52,374 nt of DNA from an uncultured Opitutia bacterium (lineage in GTDB: Bacteria; Verrucomicrobiota; Verrucomicrobiia; Opitutales; Opitutaceae), in the NCBI GenBank assembly GCA_903839035.1, contig CAIMAQ010000097.1, positions 1 through 52,374 of the forward strand, written 5' to 3'. Below, piece by piece: positions 34,275 through 43,230 of this stretch (within the stretch, counting starts at the first letter, position 1; each line of letters begins with the position of its first letter). The notes under the pieces were generated by a model. That model did no database searches. It worked only from the letters and a program-made list of their open reading frames with translations, and was not told the DNA's origin. A program made the position numbers and the translations under genes.

Positions 34275-35297
34275 GTGCCCTTCCCCTTGAAACGTCTTTA
34301 CCCGCTACTCACCGTGGCGCTCGTGTTGGCCAACGGTTGCAGCCGGCCCGCCGGCACGGCCCCGGCCGCCTCCCTGCCCGCGGTGTCGGTGCGCGTCACG
34401 ACTGTCGCCCTGACTGTCGCGCCACAGACTCAGCCCGTCGCCGGCACGATCCGGCCGTTCGAGCACGCCACGATTGCCGCCAAGGTCACGGGGACCATTG
34501 CCACGGCCAATCTTGCCGTGGGCCGCAGCGTGGCGGCGGGCGAAATCCTCGTCACGATCCAGGCCGGCGAGCTCGATGCCCGCGTCGCCCAGGCCCAGGC
34601 CGCCCTCGACCAGGCGCGGCGTGAATCTGAGCGCGAGCAGGCCCTGGAGGCCAAGGGCGCCGCCACCACCGACGCCGTCCGCGCCGCTGACGATCGCCTG
34701 CGCGAGGCCCGCGCAGCGCTGCAAGAGGCGGAGGCCATGCTCGGCTACACCCGCATCACCGCCCCCTTTGCCGGTGTGCTGACCCGGGAGTTTGTGAAAC
34801 CCGGCGATCTCGCCACGCCCGGCAGCGCCCTCTTTGAAGTCGAGGGCGTGGACCGGTTGCGCGCCGAGGTCCAGGTGCCCGAGTCTCTCCCACTGCCGGC
34901 CGCCGGGACCGCACTCACGGTGCTGGCCGGCGACGAGTCCCTGCCCGGCAAACTCGCCGAGCTTTCACCGGCCGCCGATCCCCTCTCCCGCACCCGGCTC
35001 GCCAAGATTGACCTGCCCGCCGCCTCCGCCGCCCGCTCGGGTGCGTTCGTGCGAGTGCTCTGGCCCGCGGGCAACCGCACCGCCCTGACGGTCCCCGCCA
35101 CCGCCGTCCAGGTCTTCGGACAGATGGAGCGCGTTTTTGTCGTCACCGCCGGTCGGGCTCATCTTCGTCTCGTGAAAACCAGCGCGCGCGAGGGCGAGTG
35201 GGTGCAGGTTTCGTCCGGTCTGGATGCCGGTGAATCCGTCGTCGTGGCCCCGTCCCCCCTGTTGCGCGACGGCTCGCCCGTGGAGATCCAGCCGTGA
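34275..35297 (+). CDS. RND periplasmic adaptor (HlyD/AcrA-like)
   Basis: 340 residues with a GTG start, a signal peptide and a lipobox (LANGC). It has the usual order: lipoyl half ([19 protein letters not shown]), coiled hairpin ([20 protein letters not shown]), second lipoyl half ([19 protein letters not shown]) and beta-barrel. It overlaps the permease gene by four bases (GTGA). It is unrelated in detail to the MdtA-like adaptor at 8698 and belongs to a different RND pair. Confidence 0.9.
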   Translation: MPFPLKRLYPLLTVALVLANGCSRPAGTAPAASLPAVSVRVTTVALTVAPQTQPVAGTIRPFEHATIAAKVTGTIATANLAVGRSVAAGEILVTIQAGELDARVAQAQAALDQARRESEREQALEAKGAATTDAVRAADDRLREARAALQEAEAMLGYTRITAPFAGVLTREFVKPGDLATPGSALFEVEGVDRLRAEVQVPESLPLPAAGTALTVLAGDESLPGKLAELSPAADPLSRTRLAKIDLPAASAARSGAFVRVLWPAGNRTALTVPATAVQVFGQMERVFVVTAGRAHLRLVKTSAREGEWVQVSSGLDAGESVVVAPSPLLRDGSPVEIQP

Positions 35298-38200
35298 ATC
35301 CGCCCGTTCCCGGGCCGGAGCCGCGCTTCGGCTTCGCCGGCCGTCTCGCCGCATTTTTCATCGATTCCAAGCTCACGCCGATCGCGATCATCGCCTCGAT
35401 CCTCCTCGGCCTGTTCGCCGTGCTCGCCCTCCCGCGCGAGGAGGAACCGCAGATCAAGGTCCCGATGATCGACGTCATGGTCGCCATGCCCGGCGCCACC
35501 GCCGCCGAGGTCGAGAACCGCGTCACCCGCCCGATGGAGAAGCTGCTCTGGGAAATCCCGGGCGTGGAATACCTCTACTCCACCTCCAGCCCCGGCGGCT
35601 CGATCGTCATCGTGCGCTACCAGGTCGGCACCGATATCGAGGCCGCCCTCGTCCGCCTGAACCAGAAGCTGCAGGGCAACTACGACCGCATCCCGCAGGG
35701 CGTCGCCCCGCCGCTGGTGAAGCCGCGCACGATCGACGACGTGCCCATCCTCGCCCTGACCCTCCACAGCTCCACGCAGGACCATCTCACCCTGCGCCGG
35801 CTCGCCGCCCAGCTCGACGACGTCGTGAAGTCCATCCCGCAGGTCGCCGAAACCACGCTCATTGGCGGGGTCCGCCGCGCCGTGCGCGTGCAGCTGGACG
35901 TCGCCGCCCTCGCCGCCCGCAACCTCACCGCCAGCCAGGTCGTGACCCAGCTGCAGTCGGCCAACCGCCAGCTGCATGCCGGCTCGCGGCCGTTCGCCAA
36001 CACCGAGATCCTGCTCGAGACTGGTGCCTTCCTGCGCGACGCCACTGACGTCGGCACCGTCGTGGTGGGCGTTTTCCAGGAACGCCCCATCTACCTGCGC
36101 GAGGTGGCCACCCTCACCGACGGGGCCGAGGAGCCCGCCAGTTATGTCTTGCACGGCAGCGCCTCCGCCGGGCTGGAGGCCGCAGTCACGCTCAGCCTCG
36201 CCAAGCGCCCCGGCGCCAACGCCATCGACGTCGTCAACGCCGTCCTCGCCAAGGTCGAGACCGTACGCGGCACGCTCCTCCCGGCCGACGTGACGGTGAC
36301 CGTCACGCGCGACTACGGCCACACCGCCGCCGAGAAAAGCAACGAGCTGCTCTGGCACATGGGCATCGCCGTCTTCGGCGTGGCGCTGCTGATCCTGCTG
36401 TTCCTCGGCTGGCGCGAGTCGCTGGTCGTCCTGCTCGCGATCCCCTCCACCCTCGGGCTGACCCTGTTCATTTTCTTCCTCCACGGCTACACGCTGAACC
36501 GCATCACGCTCTTCGCGCTGATCTTCTCGATCGGCATCCTCGTCGACGATGCGATTGTCGTGGTGGAGAACATTGTCCGCCACCTGCGGCTGCCCGGGGC
36601 GCGGAAAAAATCCCTCGGCCAAGTTGCCCTTGAGGCCGTGGATGAGGTCGGCAACCCGACCATCCTCGCCACCTGGGCCGTCATCGCCGCGATCCTGCCC
36701 ATGGCCTTCGTCGGCGGACTGATGGGACCCTACATGCGGCCGATCCCGATCGGCTCGACTGCCGCCATGCTGTTCTCCATCGGCATTGCCTTCACCATCA
36801 CGCCGTGGGCCGCGATCCGCGTGCTGCGCCGGCGCTTCGCCGCGATGGCCGCAACCGCCGGCCACGATCCCCACGCGCCCAATGACCTGCTCACGCGCCT
36901 CTATCATCGCGTGATGGGGCCGCTGCTGGACCACGCGCGCTGGCGGTGGCTGTTTCTCGCGGGCATTGCCGGCCTGCTGCTGCTTTCCGCCGGCTTTGTG
37001 CTGACCGGCGCCGTCACGATCAAGATGCTGCCCTTCGACAACAAGTCGGAGTTTCAGGTCATCCTGAACACCCCCGAGGGCACCACGCTGGAGCAAACCG
37101 CGCGCATCGCCCAGGAAATGGGTGCGGCGCTCCAAAAGGAGCCGGAAGTCCGGGATTACCAGATCTACGCCGGCACAGCGTCGCCCTTTAATTTCAACGG
37201 CCTCGTCCGCCATTACTTCACCCGCCGCGGCCCGAACGTCGCGGACATCCAGGTCAACTTGGTGGAAAAGTCCGCGCGCTCCGCCCAGAGCCACGCCATC
37301 GCCAAGCGCGTGCGCCTCCGGATCGCCCCCATCGCCGCCCGCTATGGCGCCGCCATTGCGGTTGCCGAGGTGCCGCCCGGCCCGCCCGTGCTGCAGTCCC
37401 TCGTCGCGGAAATCTACGGCCCGGATGAAACGCAGCGCCTGGCCTTGGCCCAGGCGATCCGCGGCATCTTCGAGCGCACCCCGGGCGTCGTGGACGTCGA
37501 CTGGTACGTCGAGGAACGCCAGCCGTCCGTGCGCTACGTCGTCGACAAGGAAAAGGCCGCGTTCCACGGCGTGAGCACCGGGGCGATCGCCGAAACACTC
37601 GCCCTCGCCACCCAGGGCAGCGCCGTGGATCTCCTCCACGTCCCGACCGAGCGCGAGGACGTCCCAATCGTCGTCGACCTGCCTGCCACCGCCCGCGCGC
37701 AACCCGAGGCCTTGCTGGCCCTGCAGGTCCGCGCCGATCTCGATCCTTCCGGATCGCTCGTGCCGCTCTCAGAGCTGGTCCGCGTCGTTCCCACCCTCGG
37801 CGAGCGCAATCTTTACCGCAAAAACCTGAAACCCGTGACCTACCTCATCGCCGATGTCGCCGGCGCCGTGGAAAGCCCCGCCTACGCGCTCTTCACCATC
37901 AACCGCGAAGTCGGCAAGATTGATGCCCGCCAGTTCGGCGGCGCGGAGGCGAAGCTGCCGGTTTACCACCTCAACCTGCCCTTCGACGACACGCAGCCCG
38001 CGCTGAAATGGGATGGCGAATGGCACGTCACGCTGGAGGTCTTCCGCGACCTCGGTTTGGCGTTCGCCGCCGTGCTCGTGCTCATCGCCATGCTGATGGT
38101 CGGCTGGTTCCGCAGCTATGTGACCCCGCTGGTGGTGATGGCCGCGATCCCGTTTTCCCTTATTGGCATCCTCCCGGCCCACTGGGCGCTCGGGGCGTTT

Positions 38201-38566
38201 TTCACCGCCACCTCGATGATCGGGTTCATGGCGGGCGCGGGGATCGTGGTGCGCAACTCGATCATCCTCGTGGATTTCATCGAGCTGCGCCGCGCCCACG
38301 GCCTGGCGCTGCGGGACGCCGTCGTCGAGGCCGGCGCGGTGCGCTTCCGTCCGATGCTGCTGACCGCGCTGGCCGTCGTCGTCAGCGCAAGCGTCATCCT
38401 CGCCGATCCGATTTTTCAGGGCCTCGCCATCAGCCTGATGTTCGGCGAGATCGCCTCGCTTTTCATCAGCCGCCTCGCCGTGCCGGTGCTCTATTACATG
38501 GCGAACCAACGCCGTGCCGCGAAGCCCGTCCCCGCGGTCAGCGCCAAGTGCGATATCTCTTCATGA
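35294..38566 (+). CDS. RND family efflux permease (distinct branch, second pump)
   Basis: 1090 residues. [23 protein letters not shown] (trimmed core: [17 protein letters not shown]) near the N-terminus marks a branch of RND permeases that differs from AcrB/MdtB. The proton-relay aspartates are D418-D419 in [15 protein letters not shown]. Two TM blocks and two periplasmic loops give the normal RND layout. Relatives in this branch are often found beside rhodanese and DUF2892 genes, as here, but the exported substrate is not established. It has four-base overlaps with the adaptor before it and the rhodanese after it. Confidence 0.92.
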   Translation: MNPPVPGPEPRFGFAGRLAAFFIDSKLTPIAIIASILLGLFAVLALPREEEPQIKVPMIDVMVAMPGATAAEVENRVTRPMEKLLWEIPGVEYLYSTSSPGGSIVIVRYQVGTDIEAALVRLNQKLQGNYDRIPQGVAPPLVKPRTIDDVPILALTLHSSTQDHLTLRRLAAQLDDVVKSIPQVAETTLIGGVRRAVRVQLDVAALAARNLTASQVVTQLQSANRQLHAGSRPFANTEILLETGAFLRDATDVGTVVVGVFQERPIYLREVATLTDGAEEPASYVLHGSASAGLEAAVTLSLAKRPGANAIDVVNAVLAKVETVRGTLLPADVTVTVTRDYGHTAAEKSNELLWHMGIAVFGVALLILLFLGWRESLVVLLAIPSTLGLTLFIFFLHGYTLNRITLFALIFSIGILVDDAIVVVENIVRHLRLPGARKKSLGQVALEAVDEVGNPTILATWAVIAAILPMAFVGGLMGPYMRPIPIGSTAAMLFSIGIAFTITPWAAIRVLRRRFAAMAATAGHDPHAPNDLLTRLYHRVMGPLLDHARWRWLFLAGIAGLLLLSAGFVLTGAVTIKMLPFDNKSEFQVILNTPEGTTLEQTARIAQEMGAALQKEPEVRDYQIYAGTASPFNFNGLVRHYFTRRGPNVADIQVNLVEKSARSAQSHAIAKRVRLRIAPIAARYGAAIAVAEVPPGPPVLQSLVAEIYGPDETQRLALAQAIRGIFERTPGVVDVDWYVEERQPSVRYVVDKEKAAFHGVSTGAIAETLALATQGSAVDLLHVPTEREDVPIVVDLPATARAQPEALLALQVRADLDPSGSLVPLSELVRVVPTLGERNLYRKNLKPVTYLIADVAGAVESPAYALFTINREVGKIDARQFGGAEAKLPVYHLNLPFDDTQPALKWDGEWHVTLEVFRDLGLAFAAVLVLIAMLMVGWFRSYVTPLVVMAAIPFSLIGILPAHWALGAFFTATSMIGFMAGAGIVVRNSIILVDFIELRRAHGLALRDAVVEAGAVRFRPMLLTALAVVVSASVILADPIFQGLAISLMFGEIASLFISRLAVPVLYYMANQRRAAKPVPAVSAKCDISS

Positions 38567-38958
38567 ATCCTCTCAAAATGATGAAAGCCATGTTCACTTC
38601 CGCTCCGCGGTTGGATCCATCCGGGTGCGCCGCCCGCGTCCGCAGCGGCAAGGCCCTCCTCGTCGATGTGCGTGAACCCGCCGAGTGGGCCACGGGGGTC
38701 GCCCAGTCTGCCCGGCTGCTTCCGTTGAGCGACCTCACCGGGGCCCGCACTCAGTGGAAAAACTTTCTCACGGAGGCGGTCGGCCGTGAAGTCCTGCTTT
38801 ATTGCGCTTCCGGCGGCCGTTCCGGGATAGCCACGAGTATCCTCGTCGCCGAAGGCGTCCGGGCGGCCAATACCGGCGGCCTGAGCGACTGGCTCGACGC
38901 CGGCTGGCCCGTTGCCAAAACGACGGCGCCACGCCCGAAAAAACTTTCCCGGAAATAA
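38563..38958 (+). CDS. Rhodanese-domain sulfurtransferase
   Basis: 131 residues, one rhodanese domain: [20 protein letters not shown] and the active-site loop [17 protein letters not shown] with the catalytic Cys. There is no signal peptide, so it acts in the cytoplasm, carrying sulfane sulfur on the Cys. The C-terminus is basic (PRPKKLSRK). It overlaps the RND permease by four bases (ATGA), which is tight coupling of a sulfurtransferase with an export pump. The next gene is a DUF2892 protein; together they equal a split YgaP. Confidence 0.9.
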   Translation: MNPLKMMKAMFTSAPRLDPSGCAARVRSGKALLVDVREPAEWATGVAQSARLLPLSDLTGARTQWKNFLTEAVGREVLLYCASGGRSGIATSILVAEGVRAANTGGLSDWLDAGWPVAKTTAPRPKKLSRK

Positions 38959-38978
38959 ACCCCCAGCAAGCCATCCCC

Positions 38979-39170
38979 ATGAAAACCAACGTTGGATCTG
39001 TCGACCGCACCCTTCGCATCATCGCCGGCCTCGCCCTGCTCGGCGCCGGCTATTATTTCAAAAACTGGTGGGGCCTCGTCGGCCTCTTGCCGCTTTTGAC
39101 CGGCCTCGTCCGCTTCTGCCCGGCCTATCTGCCATTCGGGCTCAGCACCTGCCCCAAAGACGGGAAGTGA
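38979..39170 (+). CDS. DUF2892 (YgaP-like transmembrane) protein, copy b
   Basis: 63 residues: VGSVDRTLRIIAGLALLGAG, a Tyr-Tyr-Phe-Lys-Asn-Trp-Trp turn, a second helix (WGLVGLLPLLTGLV), then RFCPAYLPFGLSTCP. Two Cys lie just after the second helix, eleven apart. It matches copy c (41123) at 41 of the first 58 residues. It follows the rhodanese gene by 20 bp. Confidence 0.85.
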   Translation: MKTNVGSVDRTLRIIAGLALLGAGYYFKNWWGLVGLLPLLTGLVRFCPAYLPFGLSTCPKDGK

Positions 39171-39252
39171 GTCTACCGGTGGGTGCCGGCCTCAGCCCCC
39201 GGGCGTCTGCACCCCCCCCGCTGCATCATCGCACCCACACCGTCGTCGGCGC

Positions 39253-40248
39253 ATGAGCTTTGAATTTCGCACCCTCTGCGGCACGGAAACCTCGCGTCCG
39301 CCCCACCGCATTGCCGGTGGGCTCATGTCGGTCGGCGCCGCGCTCTCATTGCTGCCCTGGACTCCGCCTTGGGCCGCCTTGCTGGGGGGCACGGTCCTTG
39401 CCCTCACCCTGGGCAATCCCTGCGCCGGCGCCGCCAGTCGGGCCGCAAAATGGCTGCTGCAGGCGGCCGTCGTGGGCCTGGGGGCCGGCGTAAATCTCAC
39501 CGTGGTTGCCCGGGTCGGCGGACAGGGTCTGGGCTACACGCTGGTAGGCTTGGTCGCGACCTTCGCCCTCGGGGCCTGGCTTGCTCACCGACTGGGCGTG
39601 GGGGCAAAGGTCGCCGCCCTCATCTGCGCCGGCACCGGCATTTGCGGCGGCAGTGCCATCGCCGCCGCAGCCCCCGCCATCGAGGCCAAACCGGAGGAGA
39701 CCTCCGCTTCGCTGGCCGTGGTATTCCTGCTCAACGGCGTTGCCTTGCTCGTATTTCCCCTGATCGGCGGCTGGCTGGGACTCGATGCGCACCAGTTTGG
39801 GCTCTGGTGCGCACTGGCCATCCATGACACGAGTTCCGTCACCGGGGCTGCGCTGACGCATGGCCGCGACGCTCTGGCCGTCGCGACCACGGTCAAACTT
39901 GCCCGTGCCTTGTGGATTGTGCCCGTCGCACTCGCCCTCGGCGCCTGGTTCCGCCGACCGGCCGGCTCCACCGCACCTCACCGCGGGCTGCCGGTGCCTT
40001 GGTTTATCGCCGGGTTTGTCGCCCTGTCTGCCGCCTTCACCTTTGCGCCCGGCCTGCAACCCCTGGCCGGGCCCGTCGGCGCGATTGCGCGGGCCCTGCT
40101 GACTCTCACCCTTTTTCTCATCGGCTCCGGCCTGAGCCGGGCTGTTCTCCGCACCATCGGCATCCGGCCACTGGTCTTCGCGCTGTTGCTGTGGATTGCC
40201 ATCGGCGGCGCCAGCCTTGCTGCGATCACCGCGCGCTGGATTCACTGA
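39253..40248 (+). CDS. YeiH/UPF0324 family membrane permease
   Basis: 331 residues with about ten hydrophobic segments. ALTLGNPCAGAASRAAKWLLQ, ICAGTGICGGSAIAAAAPAI (the signature glycine-rich loop) and WCALAIHDTSSVTGAAL match the YeiH family. Members are annotated as putative sulfate exporters and relatives are proposed in taurine, sulfite or cysteine metabolism; the transported ion is not proven. Its place in a block with rhodanese fits a role in sulfur anion export. Confidence 0.88.
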   Translation: MSFEFRTLCGTETSRPPHRIAGGLMSVGAALSLLPWTPPWAALLGGTVLALTLGNPCAGAASRAAKWLLQAAVVGLGAGVNLTVVARVGGQGLGYTLVGLVATFALGAWLAHRLGVGAKVAALICAGTGICGGSAIAAAAPAIEAKPEETSASLAVVFLLNGVALLVFPLIGGWLGLDAHQFGLWCALAIHDTSSVTGAALTHGRDALAVATTVKLARALWIVPVALALGAWFRRPAGSTAPHRGLPVPWFIAGFVALSAAFTFAPGLQPLAGPVGAIARALLTLTLFLIGSGLSRAVLRTIGIRPLVFALLLWIAIGGASLAAITARWIH

Positions 40249-40368
40249 CCACCCACTCGGCGCGATGGCCGGTGACTTGAACGCAAAATGCCACCAACAA
40301 TTGCCAATTGATGCACAGGCTTTGGGACGGGGAGGAGTAGAATTGGGCTCAACCCTACCCTGATTATC

Positions 40369-41022
40369 ATGAAATCAATCGTCTCCCGCCCCGTGTTGCA
40401 TACCGCCGGCATTCTAATGCTGGGCGCCGCCCTCGCCCTCTGTGCCCGGGGGCAGGAAACCGAGAAGGTGGTGATCGTCACTCCCTCCACGCCGCAACAG
40501 CAGGAAGTCCAGCGCATCGGTGAAACCGCCATCGACCGCCTCGCGTTTTCGATGGTGAACGAAGTGCGGTCGGCCCTGCGCGGCGGGGATCCGACGGACG
40601 CCCTGGACTTCTGCCATCTGAAGGCGCTCCCCACGACCCCCGGCACGATAATCAGCGGGATGCCGCGGATCCTTGCCGTCAAGTTTACCAGCCTGCGAAT
40701 CCGTTCCCACGAGAATCTCCCCGACGCCTCGGACAAGGCCGCCTTGGACTACATCGACCAGGCGTTGAAAAACGGCAGCGATGCCCCCGGGGTGGTCGTG
40801 CAGCGCATCGACAGCCCCGACAGCCAGCCGGAGTGGCGCGTTTACAAGCCGATTGCGGTCTCGACGAGCTGCCTCGCCTGTCATGGCGACCCCGCCGACC
40901 AGTCGCCCCGCCTGCGGAACAAGCTGCAGGCGATGTATCCCGACGACCAATCCATGGGCTACAAGGCGCATGAGTGGCGGGGTGTCATCCGGGTGACCGT
41001 GGCGGATGGTCCCAACCCATGA
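40369..41022 (+). CDS. DUF3365 exported c-type haem-binding protein
   Basis: 217 residues with a signal peptide (about 1-28). A single haem motif C168-x2-C171-H172 (SCLACHGDP) is followed by a Tll0287-like end (NKLQAMYPDDQSMGYKAHEW). The N-terminal helix region and DALDFCHLKALP match DUF3365, a PAS-like periplasmic haem sensor/electron carrier family. The likely role is redox sensing or electron transfer in the periplasm. It sits between the YeiH permease and the third DUF2892 gene. Confidence 0.85.
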   Translation: MKSIVSRPVLHTAGILMLGAALALCARGQETEKVVIVTPSTPQQQEVQRIGETAIDRLAFSMVNEVRSALRGGDPTDALDFCHLKALPTTPGTIISGMPRILAVKFTSLRIRSHENLPDASDKAALDYIDQALKNGSDAPGVVVQRIDSPDSQPEWRVYKPIAVSTSCLACHGDPADQSPRLRNKLQAMYPDDQSMGYKAHEWRGVIRVTVADGPNP

Positions 41023-41036
41023 GCGGATTGCAGTTT

Positions 41037-41086
41037 CGGACCCAGGCCTTACTGCTTGGGTCCGGGAGGGCGGCCTCCGCCCTCCC
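41037..41086 (+). repeat. Two back-to-back hairpins in the DUF3365-DUF2892 gap
   Basis: CGGACCCA (41037-41044) faces TGGGTCCG (41057-41064). Then GGGAGGGCGG (41064-41073) pairs perfectly with CCGCCCTCCC (41077-41086). The second has the form of the REP hairpins elsewhere in the window. Confidence 0.6.
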
Positions 41087-41122
41087 TTCGTTTGGCTCCT
41101 GCAACCCCACTACCCCATAAAA

Positions 41123-41323
41123 ATGAAACCCAACGTTGGCGGTCTTGACCGCATTGTTCGCATCATCGGTGGCCTCGTGATCCTTGGCGCCGGTTATTAC
41201 TACAAATCCTGGTGGGGCCTCATCGGCATCGTGCCCCTGCTCACCGCCATCTTCCGTTTCTGCCCGGCGTACCTGCCCTTCGGCCTGAGCTCCTGCAGCT
41301 CGAAATCCGAACCCAAGGCATAA
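41123..41323 (+). CDS. DUF2892 (YgaP-like transmembrane) protein, copy c
   Basis: 66 residues: two TM helices and the end RFCPAYLPFGLSSC. 41 of the first 58 residues are identical with copy b. The short C-terminal tail is Ser/Lys-rich. Likely the last gene of the sulfur/redox block; the 29-bp palindrome follows 20 bp after its stop. Confidence 0.82.
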   Translation: MKPNVGGLDRIVRIIGGLVILGAGYYYKSWWGLIGIVPLLTAIFRFCPAYLPFGLSSCSSKSEPKA

Positions 41324-41343
41324 TTCCCCGCCGTTAGTCCCAT

Positions 41344-41372
41344 GTCGTTTTCACCTAATAAGTGAAAACGAC
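41344..41372. repeat. 29-bp palindrome, copy 2
   Basis: GTCGTTTTCACCT and AAGTGAAAACGAC (41360-41372) flank AAT. One base differs from copy 1 (31868-31896), giving one mismatch in the stem. It lies between the converging DUF2892 copy c and prmB genes. Confidence 0.75.
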
Positions 41373-41401
41373 GTTGGCGTGACCGTGTGGATCGGCATCA
41401 G

Positions 41402-41422
41402 GGGCGCAGTCAGACTGCGCCC
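41402..41422. repeat. REP-like hairpin
   Basis: GGGCGCAGTC (41402-41411) and GACTGCGCCC (41413-41422) flank a single A. It has the same frame GGGCG..GTC / GAC..CGCCC as the doublet at 29784. Confidence 0.6.
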
Positions 41423-41483
41423 TCTCCGTTTTTCGGCGTAATCCCGGGTACACCCAGCCTGCACCTTCACGAGCCAAGGGTCT

Positions 41484-42407
41484 TCAGCCACGCCACATAC
41501 GCAGCCGGGCGGCGTGGATGACGCAGACGCAGTCCGCCCCGTCCTCCGTCGCCAGCCAGTGCGGCTCCAGCGCCGCAAATTCGCGGTCCATGGCCGCGCC
41601 TAATCCGCCGACCTCGATCAGCACAATACCCGACGGCGTGAGCCGCGTCCGGGCCTGGCGCAGCAGCTTGCGGATGATCACGAGCCCATCCCTGCCGCCA
41701 TCGTGCGCCACGCGGGGCTCGGCCTTGAATTCCGGGCTTTGCGCGTCGACGTGGGCGCTCGGCTCGTAGGGCGGGTTGCTGAGGATCACGTCGTACTTCA
41801 CCGCGGGCACCGCGTCGAACACGTCACTGCGGTGCAGTGTCACGCGCCGCGCCAGCCGGTGCTCCTTCACATTGATCGCCGCCACGGCCAGGGCGGCGGC
41901 GGACAGATCCAACGCGTCCACCTTCGCCGCCGGGAAATGCTGCGCCAGGAGGACGGCCAGGCAGCCGGAGCCGGTGCACACATCCACGACCCGTCGGACT
42001 TTGGCCGGGTCCGGCAGCCAGCTGTCGAGCTGCCCCGGGATGATCTCCACAAAATAGCTGCGGGGGATGATCACCCGCTCGTCCACGTAGAAGCGCTGCC
42101 CGCCCAGCCAAGCCTCGTGGGTGAGGTAGGCCGCCGGCACGCGGTCCACGGCCCGGCGAAACAGGATCGCCTCCACCGCCGCCCGCTCGGCCGCGGTGAG
42201 TTTTTTCGCCAGCACCCGGGGCGAACTGTCGAGGGGCCGGCCGAGCGCGTGCAGCAGGAGATACAGCGCCTCGTCGTGCGCCGTCTCCGCGACCTGCCCG
42301 AGCGCGAGGTTCTCCCGGGCGTAGAGCTTCTCCGCGAACCTCAGCCAGTCGCCCAGCGTCACGCACCGGACCGTACCGGCCAGCGGGTTATTTTTTGGCC
42401 GCGTCAT
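41484..42407 (-). CDS. prmB: PrmB-type N5-glutamine methyltransferase
   Basis: 307 residues. An N-terminal helical domain (EALYLLLHALGRP, LTAAERAAVEAILFRR) leads to a SAM-binding domain: VVDVCTGSGCLAVLLAQHFP and the catalytic NPPYEPSAHVDA motif typical for glutamine methylation (NPPY). DERVIIPRSYFVEIIP matches PrmB, which modifies ribosomal protein L3, better than PrmC or HemK. Its start lies 20 bases inside the end of the rhomboid-like gene. Confidence 0.88.
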   Translation of the reverse strand: MTRPKNNPLAGTVRCVTLGDWLRFAEKLYARENLALGQVAETAHDEALYLLLHALGRPLDSSPRVLAKKLTAAERAAVEAILFRRAVDRVPAAYLTHEAWLGGQRFYVDERVIIPRSYFVEIIPGQLDSWLPDPAKVRRVVDVCTGSGCLAVLLAQHFPAAKVDALDLSAAALAVAAINVKEHRLARRVTLHRSDVFDAVPAVKYDVILSNPPYEPSAHVDAQSPEFKAEPRVAHDGGRDGLVIIRKLLRQARTRLTPSGIVLIEVGGLGAAMDREFAALEPHWLATEDGADCVCVIHAARLRMWRG

Positions 42408-43212
42408 TTTCGACCAGCACGTGTTCGTGCGCGAAAATATGGTCGGCGCAGTAGCACTGGTCGCCGGCGCATTTCGAGCAGTAGCGGAAATCCATCTGCG
42501 GGTGCGTCAGGTTGGTCTTCCCACAGGTGTAACAAGTGTGGCGTGCCTCGGGCTCGTCGTCGGCCGGGGCGAGGCGCTGCGCCTGCTGCGTCATGGCGCG
42601 CTGGCGGTGCCGCATGGTCGAGAGGATGTCGCGGGCGAAAAAGAGCAGGAAGTTGCCCACGGAGGCGAGGATCTGCAGCCGCAGCGGCCAGCCGCCCGTG
42701 ATGAGGTAATAGCCGTTCACGAGCCAGGTGAAGAGCGCCAGCCACTTGATCTTCACCGGCAGGATGAAAAAGATCGCCAGCTCGAAGTCGGGGTTGAGCC
42801 ACGCAAAGGCCAGGAACACCGACGTCGCGATGAACAGGTTGGTCGTGGGCGCCAGCGGCGTGACAAACGCCGCCGCGACCGTCAGCGCAAAGCCGGTGAA
42901 GAGAAACAGGTTGAAGCGGAACTCGCCCCAGAAGCCCTCCAGCGCGCCGCTCATCAGGTAGAAGATGTACCAGGCAAACGCCGTGAAGATGTACCCAAAC
43001 ATTCCCGGCGGCGGGGGCAGGAAAATAAAGGAGATCACCCGCCACCATTCGCCCTGCCGGGCGAGCTCCGGGATGAGCACGAAATAGCTGAGGTCCAGGA
43101 GCCCGAGCATCGCCGACAGCAGCACAAAGACCTGCCCGATCACCAGGTACAGTGCCAGGTTGGGGATGGCGAAGCGGCCGAGGCGGCGTTCCAGTTGGTC
43201 GAGCAGGGGCAT
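42388..43212 (-). CDS. Rhomboid-like membrane protein with C-terminal zinc ribbon; protease site not seen
   Basis: 274 residues, about six TM helices over the first 200 residues with the rhomboid-like WWRVISFIFLPPPPG and ALEGFWGEFRFNLFLFTGFA. The catalytic GxSG of rhomboids is missing; the equivalent stretch reads FIATSVFLAFAWLNP. It is thus likely an inactive (iRhom/Derlin-like) relative. The end holds CYTCGKTNLTH...YCSKCAGDQCYC with Cys pairs and His, a zinc-ribbon type module on the cytoplasmic side. Second last in the fdhD-TPR-rhomboid-prmB operon. The role may be handling of membrane protein substrates; unproven. Confidence 0.7.
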   Translation of the reverse strand: MPLLDQLERRLGRFAIPNLALYLVIGQVFVLLSAMLGLLDLSYFVLIPELARQGEWWRVISFIFLPPPPGMFGYIFTAFAWYIFYLMSGALEGFWGEFRFNLFLFTGFALTVAAAFVTPLAPTTNLFIATSVFLAFAWLNPDFELAIFFILPVKIKWLALFTWLVNGYYLITGGWPLRLQILASVGNFLLFFARDILSTMRHRQRAMTQQAQRLAPADDEPEARHTCYTCGKTNLTHPQMDFRYCSKCAGDQCYCADHIFAHEHVLVENDAAKK

Positions 43213-43230
43213 GCGGCGGATAAAGGCGGT

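Noticed and set aside
34275..38566. Heavy-metal (CusA/CzcA) efflux system
   Set aside because: The permease's N-terminal [11 protein letters not shown] segment and the rhodanese/DUF2892 neighbours fit another RND branch, and no metal-binding Met/His clusters or CusF-type gene is present.
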